Positions 21,489 through 32,958 of a stretch of 64,000 bases of DNA are shown here, piece after piece (the first letter of the stretch is position 1; every line of letters begins with the position of its first letter). The stretch is from positions 58,203,997 through 58,267,996 of the forward strand of contig OW799237.1 in assembly GCA_941918925.1 (NCBI GenBank), read 5' to 3'. A model generated the notes under the pieces. The model was not told the DNA's origin, ran no database searches, and saw only the letters and a list, made by a program, of their open reading frames with translations. Origin of the DNA: Phyto melanocephala. Taxonomy: Eukaryota > Arthropoda > Insecta > Diptera > Rhinophoridae. A program made the translations under genes and the position numbers.

Positions 21489-21986
21489 CTAGAAAAGCTC
21501 GGCGCGCGTTGCTACGCCCCTTAATGAATAAAAATGCATTCTGAATTTTAATTGAATATCAAGTGCAAAAAGCTAAAATTATAACTTTTTTTAATGAGCA
21601 CTGCTAACTTTTCTAATCACGAAATTATATAGTCATGACAGCTCATTATGTGTGCAAACTTTCAGAAAAGTTGGTGCAGTGCAAGTACCTCAAAATTAAA
21701 ACTTTTTTATGGGCGTAGCCCCGCCCACTTTTCTAATCACTAAATTATATAGTCATGACAGCTCAATCTGTGTGCAAAGTTTTAGAAAAATCGGTCAAGT
21801 GCAAGTAGCTAAAACTGATACCTAGTTTTTTATGGGCCCGTCTACTTTTTGACACCCATAAACACTCCCTGGAATATGTACAACAACTTGCCAAAGTTTG
21901 AGTCCGATCGGTTTTACAGTTTCGGAGTCTATAGCTAACACCCACACACACACACACACACAGAGTTTCACTTTTATATATATAGA
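21489..21986 (-). mobile_element. Non-autonomous Helitron with ~120-bp internal repeats
   Basis: On the minus strand it begins TCTATATATATAAAAGTGAA (5'-TC) with a (TG)n tract, and ends GCGCGCCGAGCTTTTCTAG. A CTAG terminus preceded by a GC-rich hairpin-prone stretch is the Helitron 3' signature. About three internal units repeat with the phrase 'cagctca-t-tgtgtgcaaa-ttt'. No protein. It is the shorter relative of 32087-32958. Confidence 0.85.
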
Positions 21987-22314
21987 AGAAGAAGATTATA
22001 TTGTTCGTTTTTTTTAAAAAATTTTTTTCAATTTTAAAAATTGTTGGTATGGATCAAGGCATATTAATTCGTCAGGTAATTGCAGTTGCAACTACCCAGT
22101 GTGGTAGAGGAATATAATAATAAAATAAAATTATTTTTATATATAAAAAACTGATCACAAGCTTAACAAGTAAAACAACTATTGATGTAATAATTTTTTT
22201 ACAAATCATTCTCCAAAGGGTCTACCGTACGGGCAATAATTATGTTCTGATAAAAAAAAAACATTTTTAATTCAATTCTGTTAAATAAACTTTACACAAC
22301 CAAAGCGATTTTTA
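21987..22314. other. AT-rich stretch, nothing recognised
   Basis: No element end or gene between the Helitron and the DD37E element. Confidence 0.4.
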
Positions 22315-23616
22315 AAAAAAAAATGAGATCGATAAAACCCTAACACGAATAAAACGCAATAACTTTGAAACGAATTAATCCATTTTAATGAAAATAGCGT
22401 GGTTTAACAATAAAATAACAGTAAATTAAAATATTAATGCTTTTTGTAAAAATTCAGCTTTTTTTTGATGAACTGTTTCACCTTTTCCGGAATTGAGACC
22501 ATGAGGGTTTTGATGGTATCCTTAGTAACTTTATTGCTGGAATAAGACCATTTCTGGGAAAAAATTTTAGTAGTATTAGCAACTTGTTTTGTATCCTTCA
22601 GCACTCTTTTGACTAAAGCCCAGTAACGTTCGATGGGCCTTAGTTCTGGACAATTAGGTGGATTTGCTTCTTTTGGCACTACCACTATATTATTTGTTTC
22701 ATACCATTCTGCTGCAGATTTACTATAATGACACGACGCTAGGTCAGGCCAAAAATATGTTGACTTATTGTGTTTTCGTATGAATGGAAGCAACCTCTTC
22801 TGCAAGCACTCCTTGATGTAAATATCAGTGTTGATAGTCCCAGTAGTAATAAATTTACTGCTTCTTTCTCCGCACGTGCATATAGCTTGCCAAACTAAGT
22901 ACTTCTTTGGAAACTTTGTCTTTTTTGGAACTTAAATTGGTCATCGACATTACCTCTTCCATCGGCCACATAATAACTTCGCCCTGGGAGCTGAGAAAAG
23001 TCGGCAAGAACGTAAGTCTCATCATCCATAATACAACACTCATATTTGTTGATAAAATTTCTAAGCAGTTCTTTAGCACGACTTTTTGCATCCAAGTTTT
23101 TCTTCGAATTTCTGTCTGGCACTTTCTGAACCTTGTAGGACTTAAGGCCTTCATATCTTTTAACCTTCCTTACAAAAAAATCGGAACAGTTTGCTTTTAA
23201 GGCGGCTTTACGGTTTGAGAGGTTGGGATTTTGGTTTAGAAGACTAACAATCTTTGAAGCTAACTGTGGGTCAGTTATACCTTTTTTAGCTCCACTTCCA
23301 GCTTTTCTTTTAATACTACGACGTTCGTTATACACTTTTATCACACGCGAAACTGTTTGTCGTGACACCTTTATCTCATTTGCAATAGATTTGTAAGTAC
23401 GACTGGGATTTTTTAAAAAAATTGTTATTATTTTTTCACGCACTTTTTCTTCGGAATACATTTTCAAACAAACTAATAATCCGATTATGCTATTATTTTG
23501 TACACATAATTTGACAAGTTTTTAAATGCAAACTTGATCATAAACAGTTATATTTTTTGTGCATGAACAAAGGTGGAATTAAAAATGTGTGTTAAGGTTT
23601 CACTGATCTCATTCTT
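22315..23616 (-). mobile_element. Tc1-like DD37E transposon, nearly intact
   Basis: About 1.3 kb with inverted ends of roughly 28 bp: AATGAGATCGATAAAACCCT-AACAC at 22322 and, in complement, AATGAGATCAGTGAAACCTT-AACAC ending near 23616. TA lies outside both ends (22313-22314, 23617-23618). A single transposase gene fills the interior on the minus strand. Length, ends and gene layout are those of a complete Tc1/mariner element of the ITmD37E kind. One frameshift appears to be the main lesion. Confidence 0.85.
22434..23467 (-). pseudogene. DD37E transposase with one frameshift
   Basis: The start at 23467 opens MKMYSEEKVREKIITIF. Residues ~1-70 form a helix-turn-helix (SIANEIKVSRQTVSRVIKVY) followed by a basic GSGAKKG linker, residues ~70-120 a second DNA-binding helix set. 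The catalytic core has CCIMDDETY (first Asp), YFWPDLASCHYSK (second Asp) and CPELRPIERYWA. There are 37 residues between the second Asp and the Glu of RPIE, hence DD37E. Near 22905 the frame shifts by one base; the following frame reads KYLVWQAICTCGERSSKFIT and continues to the stop at 22434. Apart from that it is about 340 codons, the usual family length. Repair of a single indel, or an intact sibling elsewhere, would give an active enzyme; I cannot tell whether the shift is biological or a sequencing error. Confidence 0.88.
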
Positions 23617-23958
23617 TATATACAAATAATCACTATAAATGGTTTTGAATAGGTGTGAAAGGAAATAAACGCGATGTTTTACAAAGTGGATATACATATG
23701 TATATCTTGCACTACATTAATTGCAAGTTTGGTTCATATATTACTGCCTTGTTGATTCGCTAATACAGATTGTACTTCTACCTAATGTCTCGTGGGCTTT
23801 TGCAAAAATTTATTAATGTCTTATTTAACCATTCAAAAATATTTTCGTGGAAAGAGTGTCACCTGGCATTCATTAATGATGGTCATGTTTTAAAACTTAT
23901 AAATTGAAAAAACAATTAAATATTTATATGCATGGCAAAGTTCGAACCAAACTTAATA

Positions 23959-24491
23959 GGTTCGTTCGAGAACTCACAAATTTGTAGTAAATGAGAGCAC
24001 AAATAGAGAGCAAAAAGTGACAGTTCTTGACTGAGTATTTGCAAATTTTTACTACAGAAATTTCTTGCAGTAAGATTTAGCAAAACCAAAAAACATATGA
24101 TTCAAAAGGTAAACAAAAAAAGTAAGCAAACAAAGAGTATACAATTTGTGAAAAAAATATTAAAAAAAGGAAAATCCAAACAAAAGTGCAAAATATTATT
24201 AAATTTAAATTGTTTGTGAAATAAAATTAGTTAACAATGTCTACAGATGAAAGAATGTAACTGCCTGAATCTGGCATACTTAAATACATATTTGCACATA
24301 TGTATGTACATAGTTCCCATTAAACAACACAATATTTATTTGCCATCAGCTGTAGCTTCAATCTTACGAATTTTTACAAAAGTCTGTTCGAGTACTTTTT
24401 TGGACAAATTCTCTTTTTGAGAGTAAAATTTTCAATTTACTAAATAATTACTCATTTACTACAAAGTGCAGTAAAAGTACTCGAACGAACC
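23959..24491. mobile_element. MITE with GGTTCGTTCGAG ends
   Basis: Inverted repeats GGTTCGTTCGAG at 23959 and CTCGAACGAACC ending at 24491 are flanked by TA on both sides (23957-23958, 24492-24493). The subterminal regions also mirror each other loosely ('gtagtaaatgagag' against 'ctcatttactacaa'). 533 bp, no coding capacity. TA flanks suggest Tc1/mariner mobilisation. Confidence 0.75.
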
Positions 24492-24559
24492 TAATATCAT
24501 CTTTCCACTTAGGTTTAAAAAATTAAATTATGTTTTTAAGATTTTTTAAATCGTCGTAA

Positions 24560-24790
24560 TTTGTTAACGGCTTTAAATGAACAGGTATGCAATGTTTGAG
24601 ATTCATCCATTATATTCCTTGATATCAAATCGAGGACATGGTGCTGGTATCCAATATATTATGGTGGAGGCAATCCCATATACTTTATGGAATGACTTCG
24701 AAGCAATGTAACAACTTTATTTTTCCCGCCAGTATCCACACTTGTAGTGCCACAAATTATCAATTTGATTGACATTTAAATTAAATGCAT
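24560..24790 (-). pseudogene. Unrecognised decayed coding fragment
   Basis: On the minus strand about 40 codons are open and protein-like (LIICGTTSVDTGGKNKVVTL, LLRSHSIKYMGLPPP), broken by a stop near 24655, after which MDESQTLHTCSFKAVNKLRR follows in the same frame. It looks like transposon-derived sequence, but I cannot assign a family. Confidence 0.3.
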
Positions 24791-24949
24791 AAAAATAATA
24801 GAATAAATTAAATTATTCAGGATGGCCTTGATGCCGTTGAATATTCTAAGCAACGTCCCATTGCCAAAAACTACAAATGCTAACTTAATTAATAATTACA
24901 CTTACAAATTAATATTTATTCGAACTTCTTGTTTTTAAATTTATTATAA

Positions 24950-25125
24950 ATTATTTTTATTCTGACGAATTGTGCATTCCACTCGGCTAATATTGGAATA
25001 GTTTTTCAATATTCTTAAATGATTACAATTTAATTTAATACATGTTTTAGGAAGTTTAATAACAGAAAAACAAACTTAAGCCAGAATTTAAATGATTTAT
25101 AATAATAAATTTAATTAATAACTAA
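24950..25125 (+). repeat. Single decayed copy of family A
   Basis: 'tgcattccactcggctaat' at 24973 and 'aaacttaagccagaattta' at 25070 occur in the order and spacing of the 15.2-kb and 50-kb copies. Confidence 0.6.
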
Positions 25126-26161
25126 TTACCGTTACTTAAGATTCTTTCTTTTCCATTTTTTCTATCAAAATGTCTTTCGATTATTGTTTCTTTTAATGTT
25201 TTTGTATATAAAACAGTTGTTTTTATTCACAAGCTTATAAATTCCAGCTTGTGATTGCGTAGGAATATCCATTTCACACTTACACAAATTTTGAAAAATG
25301 TTTGCTGCTTTAGTTGTATCAACTTTTACATTAGTAACCAAAAACTCTCTTATTAAAAACTTTATCGCGTTTAGTGCTTAAGCTTTTTCAACGATCGCAA
25401 TAAACTACGAATGCAGTCCTTAATATATTTCCAATCCCTAATGGATTTTACCTTGGAAAGTATTATGTATAAATTTGCAAAAAAAAAATTCAAGAAGGTA
25501 TACCCTAATACTATGTTCACACAGGCGCCTTAATTGTCAATTTATAATATTATCGCAATTAAAGGCCTTATTGAGCTCAATTTACCATACTAAAAATTAT
25601 TTTTTAATTGAACAATATATACTTAATTGTTTCACTTATTGTTTAAAACTCGAAATACAACTCTTGAGAAGTATGTTTAGTGAGAAGAAAATTCTATAGG
25701 TGGCTTTTTTAATGTCAAACAAATAAATATACAAAAAATAAAAATTAAGAAAATGGAAAATTTTTGAAGAAAATTTAAAAAAAATGTTTGAATAAATTCA
25801 AATACATACATATAAGTATATATATGTATAAATATAGTTGTAAATATATTTTATCAACAGGAAAAACACTGAAAAGAATGCATTATTTGATTTGGTATAA
25901 ATACATCGTATTTTACAGCTATTAAAGGCTAATGGAGTAAGATAAATTGAGTATGTGGAATAGTTATTTTGATTGCTCAATCAACGGTAAATTGAAACAA
26001 TTAAAAATATCTGTCTGAACAGGGTATAATGTACATAAGTATGTACTTAAAAACCGTCTAAACATCAATGAGTTAATTCAAAATCGAAAGTTTGAGTCAA
26101 TTAAAAACAATATTTAAACATATAAATAAATAATAAATTGTTAAAGCACACAAAAACTTAC
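25126..26161. other. Intronic AT-rich stretch, nothing recognised
   Basis: No element ends or exons seen between the family A copy and the next exon. Confidence 0.4.
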
Positions 26162-26263
26162 TAAATGGAGACTGGGGTGATGTTCTTACGGGTGATAACA
26201 CTGGAGAACCTGAACTACTGCTTGGTGAATAGCTTCCTTTGTTCTTCATTGACGTGGAAAATA
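26162..26263 (-). CDS. Host gene, penultimate exon in window (Ser-Pro tail)
   Basis: Minus-strand exon with acceptor TTTCAG before 26263 and donor GTAAGT after 26162 (plus-strand 26161-26156). It begins with two bases completing a Val codon, then 33 residues FSTSMKNKGSYSPSSSSGSP and VLSPVRTSPQSPF, and leaves one base of a Ser codon. Five Ser-Pro pairs occur within 33 residues, including SPVR, which fits CDK/MAPK consensus. This points to a phospho-regulated, disordered cytosolic segment. Phases agree on both sides with exons 49857-49807 and 21069-20954. Confidence 0.88.
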
Positions 26264-28550
26264 CTGAAATATAAATAAACGAATATTATTACATTTTAAT
26301 AATACTTTACTTGTACATATTTGTTTTTATAAAATTATATACACATAAGTTAGGCACTTGAGCGATGCGGCAAATAAAGAAAAATTAAATATTCATCATA
26401 TAAAACTTTTAGTACATTTTAGTATGAGTCAGAATAACATAATGTCATAATCAAAAAAAAAATAAATTTTATATAGTTGAAAATTGAAAAAAAGTCTTAG
26501 TTAAACTAGATTTTAGTTTCCCATATCATTTTTTTTTTGTGACCAATTAATTTCATATGCATACGTTAGTATGTTGAATGGTGTTGTTTGTTAAATAAAA
26601 ATCGTACATTTAAGTTTAATGTTCACACATCATAAATCTAACACCTTATTCAAATTGTGTCTGTTGCAAAAATGCTTATGAGAACTGTTTAGGGTGGAAA
26701 TACTTTGGTTTTATTATACTTTTTATGAAAAACAAAAATTCAACCCTCATATTTTCACTAAAGACACTTTATTTATGTAATTAATTTGCATTTAACCTCA
26801 AACAACTTTATATAATAATAATAATGTTTAAAAAGTCAACAAACACACCATAGTACCATCATCATCCATCCTTCCAACCATACGTTTATCTATTCATTCA
26901 TCCACCTATACAACCAGCCATCCATCCGTTCAGTAGGAACATACATATACATACATATGTAGTAAGTCAGCATTATATGCATAAACACATACATACATAC
27001 ATACATACTTTTATACATACATACATACGTTCGTAAGTGTTATTGTGAATGGGTTGTTATAATTAAAATGTAGGTTACACGCTAATGAATTTAAAACACA
27101 TACCGAGATTTTGAACAACAACAACAGCAGCAGCATCAATTTACATAGAAGGCAAAAACAAAAACCTCTTCAACAACAACATGATATACCCAAAACCAAA
27201 CGAATGGAAATAGTGCTCTCATGCTCTATACTCGTTCCGTATTAACTGACTTTGAAGTTGTTGAACGTTTTCCTATTTTTTTTTTTTTTTTTTTTTGTAT
27301 CAATAAATCCTAAGGCATAAAAGGTAACAGCAGTCCTAGCAACGTTATCAGTGAATGCAAGTAAGTGCTGTTAGAGTAAAAAAATAATACTGAGACTATG
27401 TATGTACGTGTTGACGAGATGGATAAATAATGATACAGACATTTGTCTTTTTATTTGGTTTTATACCATTTTATAACTAGTGGCTTCATTTCTAAAGATG
27501 ATGAGTACTAGATAGAGATAAACGATTTCAAGTGAGAAGCTGAACGACATGTTTCTACATAAATATTTACATAATAGAAAATAATGTTTTCTAAAATTGT
27601 ACTTTTGTTCTCGCATATCTAGTCCAACAAACAAGTGTTATATGAACGTTTAAGTGAACAATAACGGTATTTTGCAAATTTATACAACTAAACGCTGAGA
27701 AGAAGATTTTGAATGATCTGTAAAAACAAGTACATACGTTTAACCACCACCCTAGAGAATCACATTACATAACCACAAATATGTAGCTGGATGTCAGTAG
27801 AACTAGATGTCAGTAGAACTGGATATCAGTAACTACTATATTTGAAAATTATAAAGTAATATAATTGGCGAATTCACAAGGTGTGCTTACCAACTGTCAT
27901 TAGTCGTATTGTGGTAATATTTAAAAATCTTTAAATTGTTTAAAATGTGTACAATAAACAAAACAATAACCCAATTCACAATCTTGTGCATTTGTCATTG
28001 CAAATTTGCACAATTGCAAATGTGTGCTGCTTATTTTATTTTTATTTATGTATATTTGGTAAGTGTTAAGTAAAAACATACTGCAATATTTTGCAAATGC
28101 ACTAAAGCTAAAGTTCCTAAATAAATTTAGAAAATTATGACATGAATGCAATGCGACATGATTATTGGCTAAACAGTAGTGCGCTAATTTGCCACTCAGT
28201 CTGTCCAGAGTTACATTGGCATTCGCGAATCTGGTCTGTTTTACTATAACCGGTTACTCCACTCAGGTAATAAAGTTAAAATATTAGGAAATGGTTTGTG
28301 ATAAATATTCTTTAACCAGAAAATCCACATTGATTAGTCGTAAATGATTAATAAATTGCAATGGACAAAGCAACATTTTTTCGCTTTGATATGTATAAAG
28401 TAATATGTTTTAAGAGCAAAACGTTAAACAGATTGATTATATTACATCGAAATATATTAGTTTTTTGTTTGTGTTCGGGACGATAGCCAAAATCATAAAA
28501 TATTTTTTAAGATTGTAAATTTTCGCAAAAGGTTTATCTTTTATTAATAA
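26264..28550. other. Large intron, first part: simple sequence, no gene
   Basis: Contains (TACA)n around 26941-27020, CAACAGCAG-type repeats at 27116-27140 and a T run at 27277-27295. A near-duplicate 'atgtcagtagaactggat' pair stands at 27791-27830. No exon with splice borders was found. Confidence 0.45.
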
Positions 28551-29643
28551 CTAGCTGACCCGGTCCGTGTTGTTGGCCCTAAGCAAACATTAGTGTTGTA
28601 TTACCACACGATTTATATTGAGCTTTTGACGAAATTTACGGCCTTCAAATAAAAATCCATGGAATACCTATCATAAAGTTTTTTTTCCGAATAACTTACA
28701 TATGATGTAGGTGTGGGCTCAATCTTAAGAGAAACGCATGTATTTAAGGCAAATTGGAAATCATATTTATTTATTACTTCATCTTAAGAACAGCGGAGTG
28801 AAAATGTTTTTTGTTTTTTTTTATTTGGTGTAAAAACGATTAAATTTTTTGGCGTGCAAACTCGAGAGCAAGCCAAATAAAACTGGCCGTGTAAAAAACA
28901 TGAATTTTCCAAAATTAAGACAGCAATAGTCAATGATGGGCTTTGTGCTTTGTTGATGGTAATAGCAAAGGCAAGACGCAAAGGGAATTAGAGCCGCTTG
29001 AATTGGAATGGTAAATCGATGGAAATCATCGGAATTCGTGGAATAAGTAGGTTTCCGCTTTTGAATCTGTCACCGATGATTGTTGCCTCGATTAAATTTG
29101 GTGAAGAGTTTTTGATGGTAAATCTGGTTCCGTTGCATAACTTTGGTGCGTTTAACTTGCGAATAAAAATTAATGGCGATCCAACCTTTAATGTTAGTAA
29201 ATGCGGTGGCATTCCGGGTGGTTGCAATGAATTCAAAAATTTAGTCGGATAATTGATGGCTTGTTCTTCATCATTTTTTGTAAATAAACCGAAAACTCGG
29301 ATTTTTGAATGCAACATTTCGAAAGTTTTAAAATTTTGATATTGGATCATTATTAACAGAGGTTTTTTGTAAATATATTCGGAACTACAAAAAAAAAGTT
29401 TGATATCTCGTTTTGCAAAACATGACAACGGCTTTAAAAAAATAAATAAAACACCAAATAAAGTAAATATAGGTATATGTCATTGGTGGTGCAATATAAA
29501 AATTGGATTTTGCCACGCCCCAGACTTCACAGTGTCACCCGCCTAAGTATTCTGAAGATTCCCTGAAAATTTCGTCAAAATCGGTCCAGCCATTTTGGAG
29601 TCCATACGTTACATACATACATCTTATTTCATATATATATAGA
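28551..29643 (-). mobile_element. Helitron remnant carrying helicase C-terminus
   Basis: The 3' terminus on the minus strand is ACACGGACCGGGTCAGCTAG (ending at 28551), and the 5' end is near TCTATATATATATGAAATAA (from 29643). CTAG end, 5'-TC and a GC-rich subterminal stretch fit Helitrons. Most of the Rep/helicase gene is deleted; only the helicase tail remains. A sister copy is at 45445-46632. Confidence 0.85.
28784..29428 (-). pseudogene. Pif1-like Helitron helicase, C-terminal part
   Basis: Two adjacent frames on the minus strand make up the last ~210 residues. The upstream part has PPHLLTLKVGSPLIFIRKLN and LCNGTRFTIK, the Pif1 region before motif VI. Its C-terminus reads DLPFQFKRL and a stop, and the next frame reads RLAFAITINKAQSPSL and YLACSRVCTPKNLIVFTPN, the conserved last helicase motif (A-x-T-I-N-K-x-Q-x-x-S-L). 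A stop/frameshift at about 28985 separates the two. The Rep nuclease and helicase motifs I-IV are missing. Inactive. Confidence 0.88.
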
Positions 29644-31837
29644 GAATAATATTTGAGTATAACCTTCGGTATTACAAAAATTTTGAAAGTATTTTATTAT
29701 CCTTACACATTTAACGTAACCACATTTTTTTTATAAATAATTATTTAAATTTATGTGATTTTCTTATACTAAATATTGTCATAAACAAAAAGAATGATAT
29801 TCCAATTTGATTAAATTCGGATAAGTTTTGATTGAGCAAACATTTAATTATAAGAGGAGAAGCCAATACATTTTTGTGGTCACACCCATGACGCGACGGT
29901 CATACTCGAATGACGTTAGTTCGTTGAATAGATAATTTTAACAAAATACTTATTTTTATAATTAAAAACAAATTCGCTTTTTTTTATAACTAAAAATTGC
30001 TTTTTAAAGCAATTCAATTAAACTATTTTTATGAATGAGCAGATACATTTAATTAAAATAAAAATTTCTCAAATAAACTTAGGCATTTAAAGAAAACTTT
30101 CTTTTACAACACTTTTAACCATCAATGATTTATATTCAGAACTTAGACCTTAAAAATGCAGAAAGTTCTCAAATAGACCACACTAATAGCATTTACAAAG
30201 AAAACTTCAAATAAAACAATTCACTGCCAACTTAACAAGATCAACAGCATTGATATAAACCGAAAACTATTTTGAACCTTAAAAAACTACGCTTCTAAAC
30301 AAAGAAATTAAGCATAAGTTTTATTAAAGATATTTTTGTTTTCGTAATTAAACATAATTTTCCCTTCTGCGTAGTTAATTGTTATGTTCAAAGTCAATTT
30401 TCCATTAACCAACACAAAATAGGCCGGCCCACATCATTTAATACAACAATTCATTGTAACACCCTTTTTCATTCAATGGCTGAAACCTGCCTTGCATGTC
30501 ATCCACTAGTCTGCTATTTCTGCTACTTAGTAATAAAGGTGTGCGATAAAACATCTGTTGAAACACTAGTCAACAGATAAACTACCGACTGGGGCATAGT
30601 TAAGGACCGAAATACATAAAATGATTTTTTAAATGATTTTGTTTAGAAACAAAAATCTAGCAGCCGATAACAAAAAAAGAAACAGAACACACACAAAATG
30701 GTTTGAATATTCGAAAAACTCGTACTGTAACAACTCAATTTGTGTGCTGTAACTTTTACCGTTAACAGGAAGTTGCTTTTTGCGTACATAAATATTTATG
30801 AACATACTTGTGGTAGTGTGTCACATAAAGTTTTCGCTGGCAGTCAAATACCAAGTAACTACAGAATATATCCATACACACAAACTGTAATAAAGTAAGA
30901 GAATGCTCAGCAAAATGCACGTTTGCATGTAACTACAACAAAGTAACTTTGCATCTTTTATCTTAATATCAAAGTGTACAAGTATTTTTGAGTTAAGCAA
31001 GAGAGTGTAACTGTATTACACACTCTGTACTTACTTAGTATTTGTAACGGTTTGTGTATTGAGTGTCAATGTTTACAAGAAACTATATACATACACACAC
31101 ATACGCATGCTGAGAGATAGATAGACAGATGCCTGTCCTGAAATGTAGTTAAGATATAATATTATTAAAACCCTTAATGCAAACTTACAGTGTAACTCAC
31201 AAAATAAGATTCGGAAAACAGATATTGGCAATAACGGTACATAAGTTTGTAAAACATTACCATTTTTTTATGAATAAAACATACCGATATGTTCCAACAG
31301 ATTCCTTATTACACAAACTGTACATTATTAACAAAAAGGAGTAAGAATCCATGTAGACACTGCACGAAAATGTCTTAACTTCTATCTAACTAAAGCATAC
31401 TTATTGATCAGGTAGTATAAATTCATTTTTTCATTTGCTCACTATAAACTTCAGCTCTATAGATAAAAACTATTCTCCTTTATTCACGCTTATTTCATAT
31501 CCAGAGCACTTACAGAAACTTTATAAGAGAATAAGATGAGGAACTTAAATCAAACTTTATTTTGGACATTTATTCCACTCAGCTAGTAACGGATTATGTT
31601 TTTAGTAGTCTTCAATACTCGTAACTAAATTTACACAATTGTTTTCGAAAAGTGTTAAAACTTTTGAATAATTTAAATTAAAATTTTATATGTATTTAAA
31701 AAAAATACGGAAAAACATAAATTTAAATAACATTTTAATGTTATGTATGCAAATGTCTTCCATCTTTTTTATTTAAATCAGTTAGTTGTTTTATTTATTA
31801 AGCTTCAGTTCATTTCATTTCATGGATTTTATTTTAT
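29644..31837. other. Intronic AT-rich stretch, no gene
   Basis: 31567-31595 ('atttattccactcagctagta') recalls the core of family A, a possible fifth trace. A short hairpin ATCTGTTGA / TCAACAGAT lies at 30553-30578. Nothing else recognised. Confidence 0.4.
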
Positions 31838-32015
31838 TTCGATATTTCGCTACCACATTGGGTAGCTTCTTCGGAAAATTTTTAAACAATTAAAAACAAT
31901 TAATCTATTAATTTTTACCACAGAAGTCTTGGCGACGTCGTCACCATTTTTGATTGTTTTCAATTGTTTAAACTTTTCCTGTGGAAGCTACCCAATGTGC
32001 TAGCGAAATATCGTG
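31838..32015. repeat. Foldback element with ~60-75-bp arms
   Basis: CGATATTTCGCTACCACATT, GGGTAGCTTC and TTTTTAAACAATTAAAAAC on the left are mirrored by GAAGCTACCC, AATGTGCTAGCGAAATATCG on the right, with a ~45-bp loop holding CTTGGCGACGTCGTCACC. The arms are imperfect (roughly 85-90% by eye). No coding content or clear target duplication. Confidence 0.7.
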
Positions 32016-32086
32016 AAAAAAATATTTTTATGAAAAAACTTATCTCAAGCTTAATAAATAAATAACTAAATGATATATTTTGATAA

Positions 32087-32107
32087 TCTATATATATAAA
32101 AGTGAAA

Positions 32108-32138
<31 letters not shown>

Positions 32139-32958
32139 CTATAGACTCTGAAACTGTAAAACCGATCGGGCTCAAACTTTAGTAAGTTGTTGTACACATA
32201 CCGGGGAGTGTTTATGGATAAAAAAAGTGGGCGGGGCCACGCCCATAAAAAATTAGTTATCAGTTTTAGCTACTTGCACTTGACCGATTTTTCTGAAACT
32301 TTGCACACATATCGAGCTGTCATGACTAAATAATTTCGTGATAAGAAAAGTGGGCGGGGCCACGCCCCTAAAAAAGTATTAATTTTGAGGTACTTGCACT
32401 GGACCGATTTTTCTGAAACTTTGCACACATATTAAGCTGTCGTGACTTTATAATTTTGTGATTAAAAAAGTGGGCGGGGCGACGCCCATAAAAAAAGGCT
32501 ATAATTTTGAGGTACTTGCACCAGACTGATTTTTCTGAAACTTTGCACACATATTGAGCTGTCATGACTTTACAATTTTGTGATTAGAAAAGTGGGCAGT
32601 GCCACGCCCATAAAAAAAAGGTATCATTTTGAAGTACTTGCACTGGACCGATTATTCTGAAACTTTGCACACATATTGAGCTGTTATGACTTTACAATTT
32701 CGTGATAAAAAAAGTGGGCAGGACCACGCCCATAAAAACAATTTTAATTTTGAGGTACTTGCACTGGTCCGATTCTTCTGAAACTGTGCACACATATTGA
32801 GCTGTTATGACTTTACAATTTCGTGACTAGAAAAGTGGGCAATGCCACGCCCATAAAAAAATTATAATATTTAGGTTTTTTCACTTGATATTCAATTAAA
32901 ATTCCGAATTCATTTCGATTCATTAAGGGGCGTAGCAACGCGCGCCGGGTTTGGCTAG
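32087..32958 (+). mobile_element. Non-autonomous Helitron with six 121-bp tandem units
   Basis: Begins TCTATATATATAAAAGTGAA plus a (TG)n tract and ends GTAGCAACGCGCGCCGGGTT-TGGCTAG. The base before is A (32086) and the base after is T (32959), the Helitron A/T target. Inside, 'aaagtgggcggggccacgcc' recurs at about 32225, 32348, 32468, 32590, 32712 and 32833, a period of 120-123 bp. Each unit also carries 'gaaactttgcacacatat' and 'gagctgtcatgact'. No open frame of note. Confidence 0.88.

Noticed and set aside
28998..29252. Plus-strand 84-codon frame
   Set aside because: Antisense shadow of the Helitron helicase fragment.
32225..32850. Regular 120-bp spaced repeats as a possible CRISPR array
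   Set aside because: The whole 121-bp unit is repeated, with no unique spacers; it is a Helitron satellite in a eukaryotic genome.
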